Source: Streptomyces omiyaensis
Lineage (GTDB): Bacteria > Actinomycetota > Actinomycetes > Streptomycetales > Streptomycetaceae
DNA length: 64,000 bases
Direction: 5' to 3'
Assembly: GCF_014650895.1 (NCBI RefSeq)
Contig: NZ_BMVV01000017.1
Coordinates: 62,001-126,000 of the forward strand
The notes beneath the pieces are model-generated. The model was not told where the DNA came from and did not search any database. It saw only the letters and a list, made by a program, of their open reading frames with translations. Shown here piece after piece: positions 50,948 through 58,641 of this stretch. The position numbers and the translations under genes are program-made. Numbering within the stretch: the first letter of the stretch is position 1; every line of letters starts with the position of its first letter.

Positions 50948-52291
50948 TCAGCGGCGGGTGAGGCCGCGGTCGATGGCGCCGATCAGCTCGCCGTCGGCGG
51001 TGTCGCCGTCCAGCGACCAGACCATCGCGCCGGCGAGGCCGTGGGTGCGGACCCAGTTCGCCTTGGTGCGCAGCACGGACGGGTCGTCGTAGGTCCACAG
51101 CGTGGTGCCGTCGAAGAGCCAGGCGTGCCCGTTCCGGTGGCCCCGGTAGAGCTTGTACGTCCCCGAGTCCGCCAGCTTCTTGAGGTTCTTGTAGTCCTCG
51201 GAGCCGGGGGCCCAGGTCGCCGGTGCGGGGCCCGCGGCGGGCTGGCCGAGGCCGTCGCCGCCGCCGGTCACGCCGGTCCAGCCCTGGCCGTAGAACGGCA
51301 TGCCCACCACGAGCTTGTGCGCCGGGGCGCCGCGCCGCAGCCAGGACGCGACGGTCCCCTCGACGCTCCAGTCGTTCTTGGCGAAGAGGGCGGACTGCTG
51401 GTTGGCGGTCGCCTCGCCGGAGACGTGGAAGTCGTAGCCCTGGAGGTTCACGAAGTCGAAGTCCCGCATGATCTTGGCGACCTCGAAGCCCGCGTCGATC
51501 TTGGCGGGGGCGGTGGGCACGTACGCGCTGAGCTCGTAGTGCTTCCGCTTCGGCAGCGAGCGCCCGTAGGCGTCCAGCTGGGTGCGGAACTCCCGCACCA
51601 GCGCGGTGAAGTTGACCTTGTCCTCGGGGCGGATGACGTTGCCGGGGTTGCCCTCGGAGCCGGGCCACTCCCAGTCCAGGTCGATGCCGTCGAAGAGGCC
51701 GGCCGCCGCTCCGGCGCCGCCCCGGGCACCGTCCTGGGGCAGGTTCCCCTTGACGTAGAGGTCGATGCAGGAGGAGACCAGCGCCTTGCGGGAGGCCGGG
51801 GTGCGCACGGCGTCGGAGAAGTACGCCGATCCGCTCCAGCCGCCCAGCGAGATCATGACCTTGAGGTTCGGGTGCTTCGCCTTCAGCTCGCGCAGCTGGT
51901 TGAAGTTGCCGGCGAGGGGCTGCTCGGCGGTGTCGGCGACGCCGTCCACGGAGGTGGCCGCGTCGACCGGGCGCACGTAGTCCGCCCAGGGGTCGGAGCC
52001 GGGCACGGGGCCGATGACGCACTTGCCGGCCTTGTCGACGATGCCGAAGGCGTAGTTGATGTGGCTGAGCTTGGCCGCGGAGCCGCTCGTGTCCAGGTCC
52101 TTGACCTGGAAGTTCCGCCCGTAGATGCCCCATTGGGTGAAGTAGCCGATCCGCTTGAGGGCGTGCTCGGCGGCGGGCGGACGGGGGGTGGGGCGCGGGT
52201 GGGCGTCGGCGGCGGGGGCCAGGGTGGCCAGGAGGCCGAGGGCGGCGGCCGCCGTGCCGAGGGTCAGCTTGGTCAGGACTCTGGGACGCAT
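50948..52291 (-). CDS. Secreted GH18 chitinase
   Basis: A 447-residue family-18 glycoside hydrolase. Signal peptide to about residue 30 (LLATLAPAADAHP), barrel start IGYFTQWGIYGRNF, SLGGWSGSAYF, the catalytic DGIDLDWEWP with acid Glu, and MVWSLDGDTADGEL near the end. No separate chitin-binding domain. Hydrolyses chitin to (GlcNAc)2. The ATG gives a typical twin-basic signal start (MRPRVLTK). A DasR-like palindrome lies about 105 bp upstream and a divergent GntR gene beyond it, suggesting control by amino-sugar signals. Confidence 0.95.
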   Translation of the reverse strand: MRPRVLTKLTLGTAAAALGLLATLAPAADAHPRPTPRPPAAEHALKRIGYFTQWGIYGRNFQVKDLDTSGSAAKLSHINYAFGIVDKAGKCVIGPVPGSDPWADYVRPVDAATSVDGVADTAEQPLAGNFNQLRELKAKHPNLKVMISLGGWSGSAYFSDAVRTPASRKALVSSCIDLYVKGNLPQDGARGGAGAAAGLFDGIDLDWEWPGSEGNPGNVIRPEDKVNFTALVREFRTQLDAYGRSLPKRKHYELSAYVPTAPAKIDAGFEVAKIMRDFDFVNLQGYDFHVSGEATANQQSALFAKNDWSVEGTVASWLRRGAPAHKLVVGMPFYGQGWTGVTGGGDGLGQPAAGPAPATWAPGSEDYKNLKKLADSGTYKLYRGHRNGHAWLFDGTTLWTYDDPSVLRTKANWVRTHGLAGAMVWSLDGDTADGELIGAIDRGLTRR

Positions 52292-52394
52292 GGGCTCGTT
52301 CCTGTGCGAGGCGGGATGGAGCGTGCGAAGGGGTGCGGGGAGAGTGCCGAAGGGGTGCGCCGGCGCCGGTGTGACGGCCGCGCAGCAGGAAAGT

Positions 52395-52410
52395 ATTGGT
52401 CCAGACCAAT
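52395..52410. promoter_or_regulatory. DasR-type (dre-like) operator
   Basis: attggtc-ca-gaccaat, a 7-bp dyad matching the TGGTCTAGACCA-type sites that DasR uses at Streptomyces chitinase and GlcNAc genes. It lies between the chitinase and GntR starts. Confidence 0.75.
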
Positions 52411-52548
52411 GCGGGTCAAGGGGTCGTGCGGCACGGAATCCGCCGCGCCGCATCTTCATCACTTCGGGTGAAACTCTGGCCCATGCTTGCGGATGGCCAC
52501 ATTCGGTTGCCAGGCTGTAGCTGTCCGTCAACCTGAGGGGAGTGTCCA

Positions 52549-53301
52549 GTGACGTTCGGTGAGCAGCCCGCCTATCTGCGCGTGGCGAGCGATCTGCGGG
52601 AGAGGATCGCGAACGGCTCGCTCCCGCCGCATACCCGCCTTCCCTCGCAGGCACGCATCCGCGAGGAGTACGGGGTGTCGGACACCGTCGCGCTGGAGGC
52701 CCGCAAGGTGCTCATGGCCGAGGGGCTCGTCGAGGGCCGCTCCGGCTCGGGGACCTACGTGCGGGCCCGCCCGGTGCCCCGTCGTGTCGCCCGCTCCGGC
52801 TACCGCCCGGTCTCCGGCGCCACCCCCTTCCGGCAGGAGCAGGCCGCCGAGGGCGCCCGCGGCACCTGGGACGCGCACAGCGAGCAGGAGGCGGCGGGCC
52901 CCGAGGTGGCGGCCCGGCTGGGCATCGAGCCGGAGGACCGCGTGATGCGCACGCGGTACGTCTACCGGGACGGCGGCGAGGCCATGATGATCGCCACCTC
53001 CTGGGAGCCGCTCGCCGTCACCGGCCGCACCCCGGTCATGCTCCCCGAGGAGGGTCCGCTCGGCGGCTGCGGCGTGGTCGAGCGGATGGCCGCGATCGAC
53101 GTCGTCGTGGACAACGTGGTGGAGGAGGTCGGCGCCCGCCCCGGCCTCGCCGAGGAGCTGCTCGTCCTCGGCGGCGTGCCCGGACACGTGGTCATGGTCG
53201 TCGAGCGCACCTTCTACGCCTCGGGCCTCGCCGTGGAGACGGCCGACGTCGTCGTCCCCGCGGACCGCTACCGCCTCTCGTACCACCTCCCGGTCCGCTA
53301 G
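52549..53301 (+). CDS. GntR-family (HutC/UTRA) transcriptional regulator
   Basis: A 250-residue regulator. Winged helix about 1-75 (YLRVASDLRERIANGSLPPH, LPSQARIREEYGVSD, EGLVEGRSGSGTYV), then a UTRA ligand domain about 95-245 (RVMRTRYVYRDGGEAMMIAT, ERTFYASGLAVETADVVVPADRYRLSYHL). Divergent from the chitinase, with the dre-like site between them. It may respond to a sugar phosphate or another small ligand. GTG start. Its TAG stop lies in the left end of MITE-like copy 3. Confidence 0.92.
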   Translation: MTFGEQPAYLRVASDLRERIANGSLPPHTRLPSQARIREEYGVSDTVALEARKVLMAEGLVEGRSGSGTYVRARPVPRRVARSGYRPVSGATPFRQEQAAEGARGTWDAHSEQEAAGPEVAARLGIEPEDRVMRTRYVYRDGGEAMMIATSWEPLAVTGRTPVMLPEEGPLGGCGVVERMAAIDVVVDNVVEEVGARPGLAEELLVLGGVPGHVVMVVERTFYASGLAVETADVVVPADRYRLSYHLPVR

Positions 53302-53538
53302 GGCCTGTCTGACCCTTCCCGTCGGGTCCGGCCCGCCCGGCACGCACTCCCCCGTAGCCCTTCGGGCACGGGAGGTGCCCCCATGCCGCACGGCCGAAAC
53401 GCCCGAGTAGCTCCTTCCCCGAGCTCTCGGCTTCGCTCGAGCGGGGGAGACCCCGACCGAGGGCGCCCCGGCCGCACGCCGATCGCACGCACCGAACGAC
53501 CCGGCCTGATCCGACGCCCATGGCCGGACAGGCCCTAG
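53298..53538. mobile_element. MITE-like element, copy 3 (CTAG ends, long)
   Basis: A 241-bp element. Ends ctagggcctgtc / ggacaggccctag. The interior shares long blocks with copy 1 at 7141-7342 plus an extra insertion containing a small palindrome (cccgagctctcggcttcgct). No transposase. The left CTAG gives the GntR gene its stop codon. Confidence 0.8.
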
Positions 53539-53802
53539 CGCCGCCCGCCGGTCCCTCCGTCCGGCCCGTCGCGCCCGGCCCCTGCCGCCGTCCCGATCCC
53601 CTGCGCCGCCCCGGCCCCCACGGCCGCGGGCGGCGTCCGGCGTGCGCGCCCCCGCCTCCTTCCGTCGGTTCCCGGCCGATCCGTATCTCTTGGTGAAAAC
53701 CCGTATCCGCTGTGTGAAGGTCAGGCGTAAGGTCAGGCATATGCGGATTGCGGTTTCCCGGAGATCCTTGGTGACGCCTGGCCCGGCGGAGGGAGAAGCC
53801 TG
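53539..53802. promoter_or_regulatory. Gene-free region with a direct repeat upstream of SPOR gene
   Basis: The first ~110 bp are C-rich with no ORF. Nearer the next gene aaggtcaggc occurs twice (53717-53726, 53729-53738) with a 12-bp period, a spacing that would place two protein contacts on nearly the same face of DNA. GGAGGGAGAAG precedes the next ATG. Confidence 0.45.
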
Positions 53803-53979
53803 ATGACCGACAGCGGCGCCGTCCAGCCATGGCTCGTGATACGGCAGGACGACAACGGCAACCGCTACCGGGTGGGGCGGTACGCGACCCAGGACGAGGC
53901 CCAGAAGGTCGCGGACGCGCTCGACTCCCGCGGCCACCGGCGGCTCTACCGGGTCGAGCGCGTCGCCCCCGCCACCTGA
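53803..53979 (+). CDS. Small SPOR-domain-type protein
   Basis: A 58-residue cytosolic protein: PWLVIRQDDNGNRYRVGRYA, then TQDEAQKVADALDSRGHRR and LYRVERV, a single beta-alpha-beta unit as in SPOR repeats. Short SPOR proteins of this kind are common in Streptomyces. No signal or membrane segment, so peptidoglycan binding is doubtful. ATG behind GGAGGGAGAAGCC. Lies 22 bp before the Nudix gene. Confidence 0.8.
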   Translation: MTDSGAVQPWLVIRQDDNGNRYRVGRYATQDEAQKVADALDSRGHRRLYRVERVAPAT

Positions 53980-54001
53980 TGCCCCCGATACCCTCGCGGG
54001 C

Positions 54002-54448
54002 ATGACCGAAAGCACCACTCGCCACGGCGCCGGACCCGATCGCGGGACCGGTGCCGTGGTCGTCGTCGCGGCCGCTCTCCTCGACCGCGGCCGGCTCCTC
54101 GCCGCCCGCCGCAGCGCCCCCGCCGAACTCGCCGGCCGCTGGGAGCTGCCCGGCGGGAAGGTCGAGCCCGGCGAGCGCCCGGAGGACGCCCTCGTCCGCG
54201 AACTGCGCGAGGAGCTCGGCGTCGAGGCCGAGACCGCCGAGCGGATCCCCGGCGAATGGCCCCTCAAGCCCGGCTACGTCCTGCGGGTGTGGACCGCCCG
54301 GCTGCTCTCCGGGGAGCCCCGCCCGCTGGAGGACCACGACGAGCTGCGCTGGCTCGCCCGCGACGAACTCGACACCGTGGACTGGCTCGACCAGGACCGC
54401 CCCGCGGTCGCGGAGGCGGCGCGCAGACTCCCCGGCGTGCGCCCCTGA
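54002..54448 (+). CDS. Nudix hydrolase (MutT-like)
   Basis: A 148-residue Nudix protein with a complete box starting GGKVEPGERPEDALVRELRE and ending ELGV. N-terminal strand AVVVVAAALLDRGRLLAARR and WELPG are MutT-like. Probably removes oxidised nucleotides or a related pyrophosphate. Short gap to the SPOR gene. Confidence 0.92.
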   Translation: MTESTTRHGAGPDRGTGAVVVVAAALLDRGRLLAARRSAPAELAGRWELPGGKVEPGERPEDALVRELREELGVEAETAERIPGEWPLKPGYVLRVWTARLLSGEPRPLEDHDELRWLARDELDTVDWLDQDRPAVAEAARRLPGVRP

Positions 54449-54630
54449 ACCCGGCGTGCGGCGCCGTTCCTACGCCGTTCGTGCCACCGTGCGCCGGTGG
54501 CCGCCCCCGGATGGATATTTCGCGTCGAATTCCGGGTATGTCCCCATTGGTCCCCTGGGAGAAGGTGATTCCCTCCCGGTCGTACCACCGCCGGACCACG
54601 GCCGAACCACGGTTGGGGAAGTGATCGCGT

Positions 54631-55053
54631 GTGATCGACACCGACGGCACCCGCGCCGAGTGGAGCTTCCCGGCGGAGGCCGACGCCGTGCGTACCGCCC
54701 GCCACGCCGTCCGCGAGACGCTCCGCTCCTGGGAGGTCGACGCGGCGGTGGGGGACGTGGCCGTCCTGCTGGTCAGCGAGCTGGTCACCAACTCCCTGCG
54801 GTACGCCTCCGGACCCATCGGGGTGCGGATCGTACGGGCCGAAGGCGCCGCCACCGACCCGCCCCGGCACTCCGCGCTCCTCGTGGAGGTTTCCGATCCG
54901 CTTCCGGATCCGCCCACCGAGCGGCCCGCGGGACCCGACGACGAAGGGGGCCGCGGGCTCGGTCTCGTGGCCTGTACCGCACGCCGCTGGGGGACCCGTC
55001 AGGGCGGCGCCGGGAAAACCGTATGGTTCGAGCTGGCTCTCCCTGGTGAGTAA
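54631..55053 (+). CDS. Anti-sigma-factor-type ATP-binding protein (HATPase_c_2)
   Basis: A 140-residue GHKL ATPase of the RsbW/SpoIIAB type. N-box LLVSELVTNSLRYA, G-box EGGRGLGLVACTARRWGT and the end GKTVWFELALPG. Such proteins in Streptomyces phosphorylate anti-sigma antagonists or hold sigma factors. GTG start. A SpoIIE phosphatase with a related C-terminal domain follows on the same strand. Confidence 0.9.
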   Translation: MIDTDGTRAEWSFPAEADAVRTARHAVRETLRSWEVDAAVGDVAVLLVSELVTNSLRYASGPIGVRIVRAEGAATDPPRHSALLVEVSDPLPDPPTERPAGPDDEGGRGLGLVACTARRWGTRQGGAGKTVWFELALPGE

Positions 55054-55197
55054 AGAGAGAGGGACGACGATCACCGGAGCGGGTCGCGAGCCGACCGAGA
55101 CCACCCTGTGATCGTGGACGTCGTGCCGCCGGTGCCCGCCGTGCTGAATACTGCGGGCATGGCCGGTCCGGTGCGGTGAGCTGGAGGGGACGGTCGC

Positions 55198-57783
55198 GTG
55201 AGCGAGATATCCGAGACGACGGGCGGCGTCGTGTGGCAGAGCAGCCCGCCCGGTTCGATCTACGACTACATCCGGGTCGCCGCCTTCTCCCTCGGGCCCG
55301 ACGGGCGCGTCGACCAGTGGAGCCGGAGGGCGGCCGAGCTCTTCGGGGTGCCCGCCCAGGAGGCCCGCGGCAAGGACCCCGTCGAGGCCTTCATGCCCCC
55401 CGAGCTGCGCGATCGCGGCCGTCAGAGGGTCAAGGAGATCCTCGACGGGCGCGAATGGACCGGCCTCGTCCCCTTCCGTGTCCCCGGACGGCCCGGGGCC
55501 CCGGGCCGGGACCGGCCGCACGGCCTCGCCGAGATGTACGTGATGCCGAGCGAGACCGAGACCGGCGAGCGGGCCGCGCTCTGCATCGTCGTGGACGTCC
55601 GCGCGCTGCGGCGGATCGAGACCGACCTCGCCGCCTCCCAGGCGATTTTCGGCCAATCGCCCTTCGGCTTCCTCCTCTTCGGCACCGACCTCACCGTCAA
55701 GCGCGCCAACCAGCGCTTCGCCGCCGTCTTCGGCGGGGAGGCCGACGACCACCGGGGCCGGGGCGTCCACGACTACCTCGCCAAGCCCGAGGCCGACCGG
55801 ATGACCACCGCGCTGCGCCGCGTCCTGGAGACCGGGGAGTCCGTCACCGACCTCCGGATCACCGGCGCCGCCCCCGGCGCCCGGATCCGCCGCCACTGGT
55901 CCATCAACCTCTACCGGGTGCACAGCGGCTCCGGCCGCCCCATCGGCGTCGCCGGCCTCGGCATCGACGTCACCCGCCGGCAGAACGCCGCCCGCGAGGC
56001 CGCCAGCGCCCGCCGCAACCTCGCCCTCCTCAACGAGGCCGGAGCCCGCATAGGGAACTCCCTCGACCTGGAGGCCACCGCCCGCGAGCTCCTCGACGTC
56101 GCCGTCCCCGGCTTCTGCGACCTCGCCTCCGTCGACCTCTACCAAGGACTCCTCACCGGCGACGAGGCCCCGCCCGGCCGCTGGGGCAGCTCCCACGACA
56201 TCGGCTACGGCGCGGGCAGCGCCGAGCTGCGCCGTGTCGCCTTCGCCAGCGCCGTCTCCGACACCCCGCTGAGAACCGACGAGGGCCACGGACCGGCGGG
56301 CGACGGCGACGGCCCCGTGCCCATCGAGGTCGGCGCCGTCCACCGGTACCCCTTCAACTCGCCCTGCGCCGGGGCGCTGCGCACCGGCCGCGTCCGGAGC
56401 GTGCCCGGCGGCGACGGCGACCTGGTCCGCTCCACCCTGGTCGTCCCGATGGTCGCCCACGACACCGTCGTCGGCCTCGTGCAGTTCTCCCGCACCAAGG
56501 GCAGCGAGGCCTTCGGCGACCGCGACCGGGCCCTCGCCGTGGAACTCGCCGCCCGCGCCGCCGTCTGCATCGACAACGCCCGCCTCTACCGGCGCGAGCA
56601 CGAGCGGGCCCTCATCCTCCAGCGCAGCCTCCTCCCGCCCGGCGACCCCGAGGCCGCCGGACTCGACATCGCCTGCCGCTACCTCCCCGGCACCGACGCC
56701 GCCGAGGTCGGCGGCGACTGGTTCGACGTCATCGAACTCCCCGGCCACCGCACCGCCCTCGTGATCGGCGACGTCATGGGCCGCGGGCTGCGCGCCGCCG
56801 TCGCCATGGGCGAACTGCGCACCGCCGTCCGCACCCTGGCCCAGCTCGACCTCGAACCCGCCGAGGTCCTCTCCCACCTCGACGAGATCGCCCGCGGGCT
56901 CGGCGCGCCCATCGGCGCCCAGCAGTCCCGGGCGCACAAGAACCGCGGCCCCGAACTCGCCGAGGTCTACCTCGCCACCTGCGTCTACGCCGTCTACGAC
57001 CCGGTGACCCGGCGCTGTACGTTCGCCAACGCCGGCCACCTCCCGCCGGTCCTCGTCGAACCGGGCGAGGAGGCCCTGCTCCTCGACGTGCCCCCCGGGA
57101 TGCCGCTCGGCGTCGGCGGCGAACCCTTCGAGGAGGTCGAGGTCGAACTCCCCGAGGGCTCCCTCCTCGCCCTCTACACCGACGGACTGGTCGAATCCCG
57201 CGACCACCCCCTCGACGAGGGACTCAGCGCCTTCAAGCGGGCCCTCGCCGACCGGGCCCGACCCCTGGAGGACGTCTGCGACCGGGTCCTGACCACCCTC
57301 GACACCGGCCACGGCGAGGACGACATCGCCCTCCTGATGGCCCGTATCCAGGGACTGCCCGCCGAGGCCGTGGGGGACTGGCGGCTGCCCCGCGAGCCCC
57401 GCTCCGTCGGCCGGGCCCGCGAGCTCGCCCGCACCCAGCTCACCGCCTGGGGCCTGGAGGCCCTCGTCGACACCGTCGAACTCCTCGTCAGCGAGCTGGT
57501 CACCAACGCCCTGCGGTACGGCGAGGGCGAGATACGGCTCCGGCTGCTCCGCGACCGGACCCTCGTCTGCGAGGTCTGGGACGCCGGCCTGGTCCAGCCC
57601 CGCCGCCGGCGCGCCAAGGACACCGACGAGGGCGGCCGAGGCCTCCAGCTGGTCGGACTGCTCTCCGCCTCCTGGGGCTCGCGCCGCACCCCGCGCGGCA
57701 AGACCGTCTGGTTCGAACTGGCGCTGCCCGACGGCGGCCCCGCGGCGGAGCCCACCGTGGACCAGCTGCTGAGCATGTTCTAG
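55198..57783 (+). CDS. SpoIIE-family PP2C phosphatase with PAS, GAF and ATPase domains
   Basis: An 861-residue signalling protein. PAS-like domains about 15-125 and 145-260, a GAF domain about 280-465, a PP2C/SpoIIE phosphatase about 485-710 (VGGDWFDVI, VIGDVMGRGLRAAVAMGELR, GEDDIALLMARI) and a C-terminal HATPase_c_2 about 735-850 (LLVSELVTNALRYGEGE, EGGRGLQLVGLL). It should dephosphorylate an anti-anti-sigma factor in response to a ligand or redox signal. GTG start. Confidence 0.94.
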   Translation: MSEISETTGGVVWQSSPPGSIYDYIRVAAFSLGPDGRVDQWSRRAAELFGVPAQEARGKDPVEAFMPPELRDRGRQRVKEILDGREWTGLVPFRVPGRPGAPGRDRPHGLAEMYVMPSETETGERAALCIVVDVRALRRIETDLAASQAIFGQSPFGFLLFGTDLTVKRANQRFAAVFGGEADDHRGRGVHDYLAKPEADRMTTALRRVLETGESVTDLRITGAAPGARIRRHWSINLYRVHSGSGRPIGVAGLGIDVTRRQNAAREAASARRNLALLNEAGARIGNSLDLEATARELLDVAVPGFCDLASVDLYQGLLTGDEAPPGRWGSSHDIGYGAGSAELRRVAFASAVSDTPLRTDEGHGPAGDGDGPVPIEVGAVHRYPFNSPCAGALRTGRVRSVPGGDGDLVRSTLVVPMVAHDTVVGLVQFSRTKGSEAFGDRDRALAVELAARAAVCIDNARLYRREHERALILQRSLLPPGDPEAAGLDIACRYLPGTDAAEVGGDWFDVIELPGHRTALVIGDVMGRGLRAAVAMGELRTAVRTLAQLDLEPAEVLSHLDEIARGLGAPIGAQQSRAHKNRGPELAEVYLATCVYAVYDPVTRRCTFANAGHLPPVLVEPGEEALLLDVPPGMPLGVGGEPFEEVEVELPEGSLLALYTDGLVESRDHPLDEGLSAFKRALADRARPLEDVCDRVLTTLDTGHGEDDIALLMARIQGLPAEAVGDWRLPREPRSVGRARELARTQLTAWGLEALVDTVELLVSELVTNALRYGEGEIRLRLLRDRTLVCEVWDAGLVQPRRRRAKDTDEGGRGLQLVGLLSASWGSRRTPRGKTVWFELALPDGGPAAEPTVDQLLSMF

Positions 57784-57816
57784 GGGCCGTGGACGTTCCG
57801 GGGGCGGGGCGGCGCC

Positions 57817-58527
57817 TCAGGCCGTCTTGAGCGCGGCCAGCCGGGCCGCGATCTCCGCCTCGTCCCCGAGCGCGTCCAGCTGCTCGAACTGGGCGTCCAG
57901 CGAGGACGCGGCCAGCTCCTGCTTGCCCAGCGCCCGCGCCTCCTCCCGGCGCACCTTGTCCTCGAAGCGGTTCAGGTCGCTCGTCGGGTCCAGCACGTCG
58001 ATGTTCTTCACCGCGTCCATCATCGTGTTCTGCGCCTGCGCCGACCGGGAGCGGGCGACCAGCTCGTCCCGCTTGGCCTGGAGCTCGACCAGCTTCGCCC
58101 TCATCCGGTCCAGGCCGGAGGTCAGCTTGCCCACCACCTCGGTCTGCGCGGCGATGGTCGGCTCGGCCGTCCGCGCCTCCTTCTCCGACTGGAGCTGACG
58201 GCCGAGCGCGACCTTGGCCAGGTTGTCGAAGCGGTCCGCCTCCGCCGGCTGCCCGCCGGCCCGCAGCTCGTCCGCCTTCCGGCTGGCCGCCAGCGCCTTC
58301 CCGCCCCACTCGGCCGCCGCCGCCACGTCCTCCGCGTGGTCCTGCTCCATCAGCCGCAGGTTCCCGATGGTCGTCGCCACCGCCTCCTCGGCCTCCGTGA
58401 TGTTGGCCGAGTAGTCGCGGATCAGCTGGTCCAGCATCTTCTGCGGATCCTCCGCCTGGTCGAGGAGGGCGTTGATGTTCGCCTTCGCCAGCTGGGTGAC
58501 ACGGCCGAGGATCGTCTGCTTGCTCAT
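57817..58527 (-). CDS. PspA/IM30-family protein
   Basis: A 236-residue, mostly helical coiled-coil protein: ILGRVTQLAKANINALLDQA, EDPQKMLDQLIRDYSANITE and AVATTIGNLRLMEQDHAED are PspA/Vipp1 hallmarks. A peripheral membrane protein that maintains membrane integrity under stress. Start ATG behind AAGGAG. The upstream leader contains 8-bp tandem repeats. The TPM-domain gene lies further upstream on the same strand. Confidence 0.94.
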   Translation of the reverse strand: MSKQTILGRVTQLAKANINALLDQAEDPQKMLDQLIRDYSANITEAEEAVATTIGNLRLMEQDHAEDVAAAAEWGGKALAASRKADELRAGGQPAEADRFDNLAKVALGRQLQSEKEARTAEPTIAAQTEVVGKLTSGLDRMRAKLVELQAKRDELVARSRSAQAQNTMMDAVKNIDVLDPTSDLNRFEDKVRREEARALGKQELAASSLDAQFEQLDALGDEAEIAARLAALKTA

Positions 58528-58545
58528 GGCGCTGCTCCTTGGGGA

Positions 58546-58610
58546 ACGGGTGACCGGATGAATGGGTGAACGGGTGAACGGGTGACAGGGGGACCGGATG
58601 ACAGGGGGAT
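58546..58610. repeat. 8-bp tandem repeats between TPM and pspA genes
   Basis: Five degenerate units of acgggtga (58546-58585), then two cagggggac/t units flanking cggatga. They occupy the TPM-to-pspA gap, including the pspA leader, and could vary in length. Confidence 0.7.
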
Positions 58611-58641
58611 CAAGCGGCAGGTGGCAGGGGGCGGGGGGAAG

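Noticed and set aside
54274..57312. Long minus-strand open frame (about 1010 codons) opposite the Nudix, ATPase and SpoIIE genes
   Set aside because: It crosses three real genes and intergenic DNA; codon-position GC bias supports the plus strand.
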